DNA from: Emmonsiellopsis sp. PD_33
Lineage: Eukaryota; Ascomycota; Eurotiomycetes; Onygenales; Ajellomycetaceae
NCBI GenBank assembly: GCA_032988165.1
Contig: JANTQF010000022.1
Coordinates: 157,725-221,724 of the forward strand
Length of the DNA: 64,000 nucleotides
Reading direction: 5' to 3'
The position numbers were made by a program, and so were the translations under genes. Numbering within the stretch: the first letter of the stretch is position 1; each line of letters opens with the position of its first letter. The notes beneath the pieces were generated by a model. The model did no database searches and had not been told where the DNA came from. It saw only the letters and a program-made list of their open reading frames with translations. Of the stretch, positions 36,091 through 47,152 are shown in pieces.

Positions 36091-39000
36091 ATGGCTCTGA
36101 CTTCGGTATGTCACTATTATCCCGTCCCCGCAGCAGCACCAGCTAACCAAAACCAGTGGAAAACCTTCGACTTCTTCGACGTCGCGCCGGTCCAGTTCCC
36201 CGACGGCGAGAACTCCATCTTCGATGTACGTAGTACTCCCACCCACCCACCACCCCCCTAAAACCATTTTGCGAAAGCTTACCTATATATATTGGATGAG
36301 GGGTAGAGCGATATAAGCTGTGTCTGCACCGGTTCCGAGAACCTATTCCTCGGCACCTCCGATGGCGTCGTCCACATCCTCTCGCAGGCCTTCAAGGTGC
36401 TGCGGTCGTTCAAGGCGTATGAGTCCGGCTCTATCACGCATATGAAGCAGGTTGATTCCACGTCGCTGATCGTTACGGTATCGGAGGATTTGCTCAATGA
36501 GCCTGTGCTGAAGGTGTGGGCGTTGGATAAGGAGGAGAAGAAGACGGGTGCGCCGAAGTGTCTGTCGACGGTTTTGGTGCAGAATGGGCGGAGGCAGTTT
36601 CCGGTTTGTGTGGTCTTTTTTTTCCCCCGGGGGCCTGGCCCCGGCTTGTTATGGATGTGAGGATTGTTGCTAACGTCGGCGGGGTGGTAGATATCTGCCT
36701 TTGTGGTGCTGGATGACCTGTCGCAGCTGGCGGTTGGGTTTGCCAACGGCTCAGTCACGGTGATCCGGGGCGACTTGATTCATGACCGAGGAGCGAGGCA
36801 GAGGACTGTTTTTGAGTCTGAGGAACCTGTTACAGGGCTGGAAATACAACATGGCCCGATAACGACTCTTTTTATCGCGACGACTGGCAGGATACTTACG
36901 CTAGTTATCGCCGGTAGAGGTCAAGGTCAACCTGCCCGCGTGCTTGAGGATCTTGGGTGCGGAGTGGGCTGCATGACTTTCAATCATGAAACTGGCGATG
37001 TCATGATTGCTAGGGAAGATGCAATTTATACTTATGGCGTGGGTGGTCGGCTGCCTAGTTTTGGGTTTGAGGGTGCCAAAACTTCAATCAACACTTTCAG
37101 ACAATATATCGCACTTGTTTGTCCTCCGAAAACGAACCTGTCTAAGTCTGAGACCTTTAGGAGGTTTGGGAGCAGCCAGGTTGACGATATTATGACGACT
37201 TCGACGTTTACCATCTTAGAACCGGACTTGCGTTTTATTGCCCATTCTGAATCACTAGTGTCGCGGGTTAAATATGTGTTTATGGAATGGGGGGATCTGT
37301 TTATTGTTACTGTGGATGGGAAGGTATGCATTTATATTCCCTTTGCCCGGCCTCTCCCGTTCCTTGCTAACATTCTGGACAGATCTATCGATATCACGAA
37401 AAGACTCTTCAGCAAAAGTTGGAAATTTTGTATCAACGGAATCTCTACCTCTTAGCAATAAACCTTGCACAAAAGGCAGGAGTGGATAAATTACAACAGA
37501 ACGTGATATTCCGCAAGTATGGAGACTATTTATACCAAAAGGGGGACTACGATATTGCAATGCAGCAGTACCTCCGGGCTATTGATAATACGGAGCCCTC
37601 GCAGGTTATTCGAAAGGTACGGCCACATTTTCTAGTCTCGTTATATCGGATGCTTATTTGACCTATAGTTCCTTGATACGCAACGGATACATAACCTCAT
37701 AGAGTACTTGGAGGAGCTTCATGACCATGACAAGGCGACGGCAGATCATACAACATTGCTACTAAACTGCTATGCAAAATTAAAAGACACGACCAAGCTG
37801 GACTCGTTCATCAAAGCGCCAGGAGAGCTGAAATTTGATTTGGAAACCGCCATTGCGATGTGTCGACAGGGTGGTTATTTTGAGCAAGCGGCTTATTTAG
37901 CCACGAAGCATGGCGAAAGCGATATGGTAGTTGATATTTTGATCGAAGACTCTAAAAAATACTCCGAAGCATTGAAGTACATATGGAGCTTAGAACCTGA
38001 TATGGTAAGTATTGGAACTTGTGTTTGCAGCAACCCAAAGACTAATCCGAGATAGGCCTATGGTAACCTCATGAAATATGCTCGAGTGCTCCTGGGCCAT
38101 TGTCCGCAGGAGACAAAGAAATTATTCATCGAATATTATACCGGCCAGTTTCAACCCAGACGAGAAGTCGAAAAGCAAACGGTGGAGAGACTCGAACCCG
38201 GCGGTGGCGCTGTCCAAAGCTTCACCTCTTTTATACCCTTACCATACACGAACACATCACAAAGTGGACCACAGGGAGCGAAATCCGGACCTAGTAGGCC
38301 GCAATTAGCTGCGGATATCGAGTCTCCTCCACAATATGACATCCCGAAGCCGAGAACCGCTTTCTCGGCTTTTGTTGACCAGCCACAAGAGTTTATAGAA
38401 TTTCTTGAGGCCCTGATTAAGCAGCAGGATCTTAAAGAGGAGGATAAAGTTGATTTGTATACAACCCTTTTCGAGATGTATCTGGATACTGCGAACCGTT
38501 CGAAAGATGCTTCTGAAAGAGATGAGTGGGAAAAGAAGGCGAAGAAGTTGATTGAGGGGAGAGATGTATGTGTTTTATAACGGCCCCAGGAGGATGGCTT
38601 CTTGCTAATATGTCGCAGATCCCCGTGTCGACGTCAAATGTTTTACTGCTCTCTGACCTCTCCAACTTCCGTGAGGGGACTACATTAGTTCAGGAGCAGC
38701 AAGGCTTGCGCTCAGATATATTCCGTTCTTACACCTCAGCCAAGGACACCGCGGGCGTGATCAAGGCCCTGAGAAAATACGGCCCACAAGAGCCCCAACT
38801 ATACATTGACGCCCTTGCATATTTTTCATCCAGCCCCAAAATTCTCGAGGAAGCGGGCGATGAGCTTGATGCCGTTCTGAAAAAGATCGACAGCGAAGGC
38901 TTAATGGCACCCCTACAAGTGATCCAGGCGCTTAGCAACAACGCGGTTGTCACGATGGGGATGGTCAAGAAGTACCTTAGCGACAATGTTGAGCGGGAAC

Positions 39001-39465
39001 GGAAGGAGATTTCAAATGTATGTCCCACCCTCCTCAACAGAAAAATATTTTGATCACTCTCCCGTTTACTGATATTTTTACCCCCCGCAGAACCGCCGCC
39101 TAATAGCCAGCTACACCACGGACACCGAAACCAAGCAAAAAGAAATATCCGAACTAGGCAGCAAACCCTTCGTCTTCCAAGCGCGCAGCTGCTCCTCCTG
39201 CCGCGACAGACTGGACCTCCCCACCGTCCACTTCCTCTGCAAACACTCGTTCCACCAGCGGTGTCTGAACAAGGTGGATGAAGATGCCGAGTGTCCCGTC
39301 TGCGCGCCGCAGAATGCGACTATTAGAGCCATCAGAGAGAGGCAGGCGAAGTCGGCGGATCAGCATGATTTGTTCAAGAGTGAGTTGGCGCGGAGTCGGG
39401 ATCGCTTTGGGCTGGTTAGTGACTTTTTTGGGAGGGGGGTTATGAGGGGGGAGGTTGGGGAGTAA
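36091..39465 (+). CDS. vps11: Vacuolar sorting protein VPS11 (Pep5), HOPS/CORVET core subunit
   Basis: Nine exons: 36091-36105, 36157-36225, 36307-36603, 36691-37323, 37383-37616, 37669-38004, 38056-38565, 38619-39017 and 39091-39465, giving 955 residues. VPS11 is a core subunit of the HOPS and CORVET tethers that act in vacuole and endosome fusion. It starts with MALTSWKTFDFFDV, followed by a beta-propeller-like half (LFLGTSDGVVHIL, LAVGFANGSVTVIRGD) and a clathrin-heavy-chain-like alpha-solenoid (YLYQKGDYDIAMQQYLRAI). It ends in a RING-H2 finger: CSSC, CKHSFHQRC, CPVC. The first exon has only five codons. Every intron lies between codons (phase 0). Confidence 0.95.
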
Positions 39466-39989
39466 GTAGATGTGGGTTTTTTTTTGAGGTTTCTCGTCTT
39501 TTTTGTGGTGTTTGTTTGATGGCTTTTTGTTAGTGTTATGGCGGCTCGGATACCATGTTTTGTAATAATTTATTGCGAGTTAAAGTTTTGTTCTGGTTGA
39601 GTTGAATGTGATGCCTGGCACTGTGTACGTGGTTGCTTGTGTGGGGAGGGGAAGATATATTCGCTGTCATACTCGTTCTCCGATCGCTGCGGCCTCAGCT
39701 GTTTGGAATATCGGATAACTGTGGGGCGTGTACGAGATGTGCGCTGAGGGTGACATCGAGGTTGCCCGCAAGGCTGAGTGTTCGTATTCATCGTCGCATC
39801 TCCCCATCCCCACATATCTCCAACCCTCTTGAAATCGCTGACTATAGCAGACCGGCTGGGATCTCTAGACCCTTACATGTCTCAACTACTCAATTCTACG
39901 CAATCCACCACCTATCCCTACCTATCCCCGCCAATTCACCTACGTCCACCTACCTAACCAGACAACCAAAACCGAAACCCAAAAAGAAA
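39466..39989. other. Intergenic region between VPS11 and the hydrolase gene
   Basis: It opens with a poly-T tract at about 39478-39486, then the hydrolase 5' flank. The hydrolase frame runs open back to 39633, but that part lacks domain resemblance and is treated as leader. Confidence 0.5.
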
Positions 39990-41009
39990 ATGGCATGGAC
40001 CCTCCCAAACACCTTCACCTCAACCAGCGGCATAGTCCGCTGGACATCCTTCGGCCCAACCTCCCCTTCCCCCTCCGCGTCCACAAAATCTCCCATCCCC
40101 ATAGTCTTCAACCACGGCACCCCCTTCTCCTCCTTCGTCTGGCGCGACATCGCCCGCGCCCTCGCCACGACCAACACAGTTTACCTCTGGGATATGCCCG
40201 GCTACGGCGCGTCGGAGATGCGGTATACCCCCCGCAGCGCAAACCCCGCAGGCCGGGAAGGCGACGAAGAAGAAAATGAACAAGACGTCTCCCTCTTCGC
40301 GCAGGGTCGCATATTCGCCGACCTGCTGAAACATTGGGGCCTCAACAACAACAACAACCCCTCATCCCCAAACCCAAACCCAAATGATGCAGATCTTCCA
40401 CTAGTCGTCGCCCACGACTTCGGCGGTGCCGTTGCCCTCCGCGCCCACCTCCTGCACAACGCGCACTACCGCGCCCTCCTCCTCTTCGACCCCGTTGCCG
40501 TGGCGCCCTGGGGATCCCCGTTCTTCCAGCTCGTGCGGGAGAATGCGGCGGTGTTTGAGCGATTGCCTGCGTCTCTGCACGGGGCGTTGGTGCGGGAGTA
40601 TATTTCCTCTGCGGCGGCGGGGGAGTTGAAAGGGGAGGTGGTGGAGGGGTTGGTAGCGCCTTGGTTAAGGGTTGATGGAGAGGGGAGGGGGGTGGGGCAG
40701 CAGGCGTTTTATAGGCAGATTAGGATGGCGGAGGAGAGGGCGACGGGGGAAGTTGAGGGGTTGTATGGGCGGTTGAGGGGGGGGATGAGGGTGGGGGTTT
40801 GTTGGGGGAGGGAGGATGGGTGGATTCCGGTAGAGAGGGGTAGGGGGTTTGTGGGGTTGTTGAATGGGGGGGGTAAGGTGGAGGGAGAGAGAGTGGAGTT
40901 GAGGGTGCTGGAGGGGGCGGGGCATTTGGTCCAGGAAGATGTGCCGGGGCAGGTTGTTGGGGCGATTTTGGAGTTTTTGGGAGGGGTTGAGATCCCTGGG
41001 AGTACATAG
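39990..41009 (+). CDS. Alpha/beta hydrolase, dehalogenase/epoxide hydrolase-like
   Basis: Single exon, 339 residues from MAWTLPNTF. The alpha/beta hydrolase fold is clear: oxyanion segment FNHGTPFSSFVWRD, strand and turn YLWDMPGYGASE, nucleophile elbow VVAHDFGGAVAL, likely acid in WGREDGWIP, and catalytic histidine in EGAGHLVQED. An Asp at the elbow (HDFGG) instead of Ser is typical of haloalkane dehalogenase and epoxide hydrolase relatives, so an ester-enzyme mechanism is likely; the substrate is unknown. Composition is striking: the coding strand is extremely C-rich up to about 40500 and extremely G-rich from about 40525 to the stop. No signal peptide, so probably cytosolic. Confidence 0.85.
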   Translation: MAWTLPNTFTSTSGIVRWTSFGPTSPSPSASTKSPIPIVFNHGTPFSSFVWRDIARALATTNTVYLWDMPGYGASEMRYTPRSANPAGREGDEEENEQDVSLFAQGRIFADLLKHWGLNNNNNPSSPNPNPNDADLPLVVAHDFGGAVALRAHLLHNAHYRALLLFDPVAVAPWGSPFFQLVRENAAVFERLPASLHGALVREYISSAAAGELKGEVVEGLVAPWLRVDGEGRGVGQQAFYRQIRMAEERATGEVEGLYGRLRGGMRVGVCWGREDGWIPVERGRGFVGLLNGGGKVEGERVELRVLEGAGHLVQEDVPGQVVGAILEFLGGVEIPGST

Positions 41010-41641
41010 ATTATTGATAGTTGTGGCTAATGGAACTTGAGCTTGATCTTGATATTGATAGTTCGGAGCTAGGAGTAAAAATAGCCGAGCGCCGAGGTGT
41101 AGGATCACATGATATTTCAACTATGCCGAAATGGGGAAAGCGCCCGAGTCAGCCGTGACCTCACCCGCTGAGCCGCATCATCGCTCGCCAACGACGTCAG
41201 CATCGTCAACTCGAACTGAGAACGAGATGAGTGATCGTGGAATCTACAGAGAAGAAGTCATATAATTTTTGATTCTAGAGCCATTGACTCCCAGTCTTCC
41301 AGTTTCTCGTCCCTGACACCCCCGACACGATACATAGTACTAGCACGATGGCCTGATTGGGCAGTTTCACAGCTTTCTCCGCACTGTCTCTCCGTGATGC
41401 CTGGGAGGTTATAAATTGACGGATGTCCTGGAGTTTGCTGCTCCTGATACTGAGCACACTACCGCCCACATCATACTAATGATCGACGAAATCGAGTTAG
41501 AATCGAAGTTTGGGCGCTGCGTTGTGCCTTTGTTCGCGGTGCTTTGACCTGTCCTGATCGATTTTGACTCAACCTTCCTGCACGCTGCCCTTTGGACAAC
41601 CGGAACGTAGAGAACATCCACACACCCGGGAAACATACAAA
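41010..41641. other. Intergenic region upstream of the Mch1-like gene
   Basis: It holds the hydrolase 3' flank and the transporter promoter. An ATCACATG site (CDEI-type) lies at about 41104-41111. No gene is seen. Confidence 0.5.
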
Positions 41642-43696
41642 ATGCCTGCCCCCAACGGCAATCGGCACGCTCGGATCATCGATAAGCGAGACTTCGATGC
41701 GAATCGACCACTACTTCTTCGCGATGCCGAGGATGGCATTGAGCAGGATGGAGAAGGACAAGGGTTGGATTTCCACCACTATCGTCGGAGCCAAGATGGG
41801 GATAGGGCCAGTGAGCTGGACGAAGTGGTGAGCGAGATCATAGAAAGGGACAGGAAGCTTCTGAAGCAACAAGCTGTGAGGATAATGAGTTTTGTTTGGG
41901 GGGTTGGAAGTGCGTATGTTTTGCCCGCTCCCTTTTTTCCTAATGGCGATTGGTTTGGGAGTTTTGGTATATTTTCCTAACTAATTAAATCTTGGAACTA
42001 CAGTCTCTGTGCCGGAAGCATAACCGCATTCTCCCTCTATGGACCCCTCCTCCTTACCCGGCTACATTACTCCCAGTTACGTGTCAATGCCGTCGCCGTA
42101 GCCGCTGAGATCGCCATGTACCTCCCCGTACCACTGTTTGGTTATCTATGTGATAGATATACGCCTGGCCCAATATCGCTTGCCTCCGCGTTTCTTTTTG
42201 GCCCCGGATACATACTCGCTGCATTCGTTTACAAGTCTGGTCCCCCTGTTGATGCTGGGGGCAATGGCTGGCCGTTTTGGGTTATGCTTCTGGCATTCGT
42301 GGGCGTAGGGGCTGGTACGTGTTGCATGTATCTAGCGGCGGTCACTACGTGTGCGAAGAATTTTGGCCGTGGAAAACACAAGGGGATCATGCTTGCTTTG
42401 CCAATTGCTGCCTTTGGGCTTAGCGGGATGTGGCAGAGCCAGGTAGGCTCGCGACTGCTGTATGAGCGTGGACCAGATGGTACAAAGGGTGACGTCGATG
42501 TTTCCAAGTACTTTCTATTTCTCGGCATCTTGCTCACTGTCGTTGGGATTGGCGGCACGTTTGCGTTGCGGATTGTCGACGAAGGAGAGCTGATCGATGA
42601 AGCCGTGGAAGAGCTGGAGCGCAGCGGAATCGTCGATGAGAGCAATTTCTTCCGCTCAAGAGAAGAGGTCCATGCTGCGATATCGCAGTCATCATCGTCA
42701 TACGGAACTATGGATGACGGAACAGCGGAAACAGGCGGAGCGGATGTTGAGGATGATGCTCTATCCCTTACCCTGTCTCAGGAGGAACGGGAGGATAGAC
42801 TGAAAGAAGAATGGAGGAAGAAGAATTGGCTGCTCAACCAGGAGACGAGATTATTCTTGAAGGATAGGACTATGTGGTGGCTGGCAGTCGGGTTCTTCTT
42901 GATTACTGGACCGGGAGAGGCGTATATCAATAATGTATACCCCCCTTTCCACCCTTCAATCATATACCATGATTTCCTAACTAATATTCCACAGGTCGGC
43001 ACCATAATACCCACCCTAACACCCGCCTCCTACCCCTCCAACCTCCCCTCCCCCGCCGGCCTCCCCGCAACGCACGTAACAATAATCGCCCTAACCTCCA
43101 CCATCGCCCGCCTCCTAACCGGCTACCTCTCCGACCTCTTCGCCCCTTCCCCCACCCACGCCCACATCCAGCCAAAAGCCCTCAACAACGCCAACAGCAA
43201 CACCAACCGCCCCTCCATCCTCCCCACCTCCCTCCAAATCTCCCTCCCCAACCTCACCCTCTCCCGCCTAACCTTCCTCCTCCCCTCCGCCTTCCTCCTC
43301 TCCCTCGGCTTCCTCCTCCTCTCCACCCCGCTCCCCCTCTCCTACCCCCCACTCTTCCACGCAACCACCACCCTCGTCGGCCTCGGCTACGGCGCCTCCT
43401 TCGCCCTCGTCCCCATCGTAATCTCCGTCGTCTGGGGCGTCGAGAACTTCGGCACGAACTGGGGCGTCGTGGCTATGTTCCCTGCCGCGGGCGCGGCCGT
43501 GTGGGGCGTCGTGTATTCGGCGACGTACGAGGCGGCCAGACGCGGCGCGGGGGGTGTGGGGGGTGGTGATGGGCAGTGCCGCGGGTGGAAGTGTTATGGG
43601 TTCTGGGCGGTGGGGTGTATGGTTAGTGTTTGGATGGCGATTGGGTTGTGGGCGGTTGCGTGGAGGGGGTGGAGGAGGAGGGGGGTTGTGGTTTGA
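41642..43696 (+). CDS. mch1: Mch1-like major facilitator transporter
   Basis: Exons 41642-41913, 42004-42934 and 42995-43696 give 634 residues. The protein opens with a hydrophilic 85-residue N-terminus. Membrane segments begin at MSFVWGVGSALCAGSITAF and continue in two groups (for example LPVPLFGYLCDRYTPG with the MFS loop signature, and IALTSTIARLLTGYLSDLF), separated by a long acidic cytosolic loop. This layout matches fungal Mch1, a vacuolar-type MFS protein related to monocarboxylate permeases, though monocarboxylate transport was not shown for yeast Mch1. The second intron (42935-42994) is 60 nt, ends in ACAG, and contains no in-frame stop. Its translation is hydrophilic and unlike family sequence, so I treat it as spliced. 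Confidence 0.87.
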
Positions 43697-44469
43697 TTTG
43701 TTTTTATCTTTTATCGATGTTGATGTCGATATTGTGCAGCGCGTGGGTCTTGTTGGGAGTTGATACATACATACATACATACTTGCCTACCTTCCTTTTT
43801 CACCTTCGGGATTTTTGATAGATAGATAGGTTGCTTTCATTTTATTTCCTTTCCTCCAGGTAAACTTAGAAATTTGCGTTGCCGGCGTTTTATTAACTCG
43901 GTAGACGCCTCTAAGTTAAATGTCGTTGTTTAGTTATGGCGATTTGGACTTAATTCTGGATTTTTTGGGGCGATGAATATTGTTCGTCTACTTAGTATAG
44001 AGAGGGAGGGAACATGGTGTTAGAATTTGCTAGAGAATAAATGGATTTACTGGTTCAAAATCGGAAGCTGGTTCGTCAACCTAACGAGAAAAGAAAGCTT
44101 GTCGGAAGTTTATTTGACATGACATGATATGATATGATTGATGGGTATTTCATGAAAGGAAGTAATCAACATTCCACCCTGCATTGGAGGAGGGGGGGGG
44201 GGATGCATCCCAAATAATCGCCCATTCCCGAATCTCGTTCCAGTTCGGCAGCAGCGCCATATCCGAAATCCAACCGTATACCATGCCGCGATAACATTCG
44301 TGTCCCAAAATAAATGAAATCCAAACCAATAGGTATCCATCGCTGATATTCGTTAAGATATGCCAAAGGGGGTAATAGGTGAAAAAGCCTGAATGGTTCT
44401 AATCAAGGGGATAGTTATGCCAAGAAATCGTTAAAAGAATAGACGTAAGTGGCGGGTAGGTAGTGGATA
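43697..44469. other. Convergent 3' flanks of mch1 and eme1
   Basis: It contains an ATAC repeat (about 43763-43782), a GATA run near 43820-43829 and a poly-G tract at about 44190-44200. No gene is seen. Confidence 0.55.
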
Positions 44470-46445
44470 TTAGATATCTGTCGACGAGGGATTCAGGCCA
44501 GTGAACACCTTATGAATCCGCTTGCTCATAGCGGGACCGATTCGCGCCTCTGTTAGGGCCCCCGTTTTGTTTGCGCATTTCTAGTGGGTATTTGTCAGCG
44601 GTGTTGGCATATAATGGGACAAGTATTCAATATATTTTTTGAAATGGCGCGGAAGAAAAAGAGACAAACCTTGACATCCTCCAGCATCAACGGGCCCTCG
44701 CCCTTTAGTTCCCTCACTAGCTCCCCCACGGTAGGATACTGCATCGTAATCCCGTACGAGATTGGGGCCGTTACTCGCTGGATCTCCTGGAGCATCTTCA
44801 CATAGGTGTCCGCATTATCTTCACCGGTCCTTACTTGCCCGACATCCATACAGAATGAGGCATCTTGAAGATTGATCCGCTCGCGTCGGTAGGGAATGGT
44901 TGAGATGTTCTCTGTGAAGTTCTTGATCCATTCTGCGGATTCAGCTGCGGCAGCGGTATGGTGGATCAGACACCCGTGCTGTACTTGGAGCTGGAGCAAG
45001 GCGTCTTCAATGGTGTCGTCGTCGACAGGAGGGGCAGGGGCTGTTTGTTTTGAATTTCTTTGGCGTTTGGGTGCCTGCGATGATTGTGGTTGGGCTGTGG
45101 CATTCAATTCCCGCAGGACTGATGCTTGGTAGGCTCGGTTTCTGGAATTATTGTTCTTCCTCATCCATATGGTGAGGCCTTCGATGAGGTAGATTGGCTT
45201 GCAGCCTGGATAGGCGCGTTGGATTTGTGAAACATGCGATTCGAGGGTATGGTCGGTACCGTCAGTTGCAATCGACATGGCAACAAATTCCTGGGCTGGT
45301 AAAAGACATAGAACGTGATCCTCCTTTTTGATCACGAGGGGACATGGCTCCCAGTATCCTGCTTCGTCATTATACTGGGCGGTGATTTTGCGTCTCCAGG
45401 TAACAATATTCTCTATGCGGGTGGGGACGAAGTGCCTCTCTACCCCCAAATGTCGCATGTATTCGGATACCTGATTCCCAACACTGGATTCCTCTAGCGA
45501 GGATGATATATCGATGATCATTTCCGGCGTAGAGACCTTTTTATCAACCTTCTTTTTATTTGCTTCCGCGAGATCAGCGGCTAGTTGTTTCTCCTTGGCT
45601 TTTTGTTCTTTTAGCTTTTGCTTGCGTTCTTTCTCTACTTCTTTCTCTCTTTCACGGCGTGCTTTTGCAGCCAGTTTCTCTGCTTCTCGAGCTTCTCGAT
45701 CGGCCTCGCTTAGCTTTGGAGCTCGTTTTGTCTTGGAGATTGCAACTTGGGGCGGAGAATCATCATCAGAGGAAATAGGGATGCTTGACTGTTTTACTCG
45801 GTTCCTCAAACTAGCTGCTGTAGTGGTAGAAATCGTTGGGGCAATCCTCTTCGGCTTTGATTTACTAGATGCGGCAATGGAACGATTCCCAATTCTCGCC
45901 AGCAGACTGGCAGTTCGATCAGAGAGTTGGGATTTGGACGCCGGAGGCGGCGCGACTGCAAAGGGACCACTAGGGGAAGATAGCTCGTCAAATTCCCCAA
46001 AGTCGTCATCTAATGTTATCACAACGGGCGGTTTCTTCGGGGAATTTCCAGCGCCGTGGGCCGTGGTAGGGTCCACTGCAGACGATGTGAACGTGATCGG
46101 ATCCGAGCCGTCAGCGTCCCACCTGTTATTTAGGGTTGAAGCGTGGTAAGGGTTCAAACGGCCTATCGGCGAAGATAGCCCGTTATCCTGCTCCAGGTCA
46201 GAAAACAGTGGGTTCGTCGTCCGAGGAGGGGTGGGCTCTCGAGACGGGCTGAGGTCTGACGAAGGGCTCAGTCTGCGCCTTTTCGTGGGATTTTCGGGCT
46301 CCTTCCAGTCAAAAAGGGAGTCATCAGAGAGAATAGGGATGCGGGATGCGGGAGGTGGGAGGTGAGAGGTTGCTGCCGGCCGCGCGGGAGGGTTGGCTGG
46401 ACGGGGCTCCTCGGGAGACGATAGGAGGCTGATAACTTCTGGCAT
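44470..46445 (-). CDS. eme1: EME1/Mms4-type subunit of the Mus81 structure-specific endonuclease
   Basis: Exon 1 is 46445-44670 and exon 2 44580-44470, giving 628 residues. EME1 (Mms4 in yeast) is the non-catalytic partner of Mus81, which cuts branched DNA in recombination and fork repair. The first half is disordered and acidic, followed by a charged coiled-coil stretch (AREAEKLAAKARREREKEVEKE). The ERCC4-like domain occupies the second half (YLIEGLTIWMRKNN...) and lacks the ERK-type nuclease signature of Mus81/XPF, as expected. The C-terminus ends in a helix-hairpin-helix-like segment (IGPAMSKRIHKVF). The start MPEVISLLSSPEE is chosen over an upstream in-frame ATG at 46490. Several hydrophobic-acidic motifs resemble SUMO-interaction motifs. 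Confidence 0.87.
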
Positions 46446-47152
46446 GGCGTAAAAAAACACGTATCTCCAGGTTTCAGAATACAGACTCAATGATCATATA
46501 CTGAATGTTATCAAGCTGAGGCGTCGATATCCAAAAACGCGAGGCCTTGGTCCAAAGAGCAAGCCAAAAGTTGGGGTGCCAAAATTGAGGAGAAATCCAA
46601 TGAAAAGCGCGTTGAGAATGCAGAGAGAGCAAAAGAGAAACGAAAGGTCAGTCCTCAGCTCACAGTCCCATATCTTTACCCCTCTGCGGTCCGCACAACC
46701 TCCTCTGCAGTCATATCCGATGTTGACGTTGCGAGATTGATGTTGGATGAAGTTGCAGAACGCGATAGGCGCACGAAACCACGTGACATAAAGTGCTACA
46801 ACAACCTACAAGTACATCCATATCTCCATTGATAATCTATTCTTGAGGACGAGAATTCATTGTTGGAGGTTTTATGCGGCTAACGAATTGACATATTTCA
46901 GGCTCTACAATCTAGATCTGATCTAACTATTGGTCCTCTTGCTCCCCTTCTACCCCTCCCTCTTTCTTGTGTCTTTGCTCACCCTCGTCACTTTAACATC
47001 CGCTCAACAATACCGACGGAAGAGCGATTCATTCCAGCACTTGGCCGTCATAACTATAGCTGCTATATCCTCCTTCCATATCCCAACCCGCGGCTGCCAG
47101 GAGCGACCAGCTTTCTATTCAGGCAAACCAGGTAGAGTGATAAGACATCGCC
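46446..47152. promoter_or_regulatory. Divergent region of eme1 and the gene at 47153
   Basis: About 700 bases lie between divergent starts. A CACGTGAC (GTCACGTG on the other strand) site is at 46780-46787. A frame overlapping the downstream start (46930-47160) has no ATG at its beginning and is not called. Confidence 0.5.

Noticed and set aside
43268..43780. 170-codon minus-strand frame antisense to mch1
   Set aside because: It is a Glu/Gly-rich mirror of the C-rich coding strand of the transporter.
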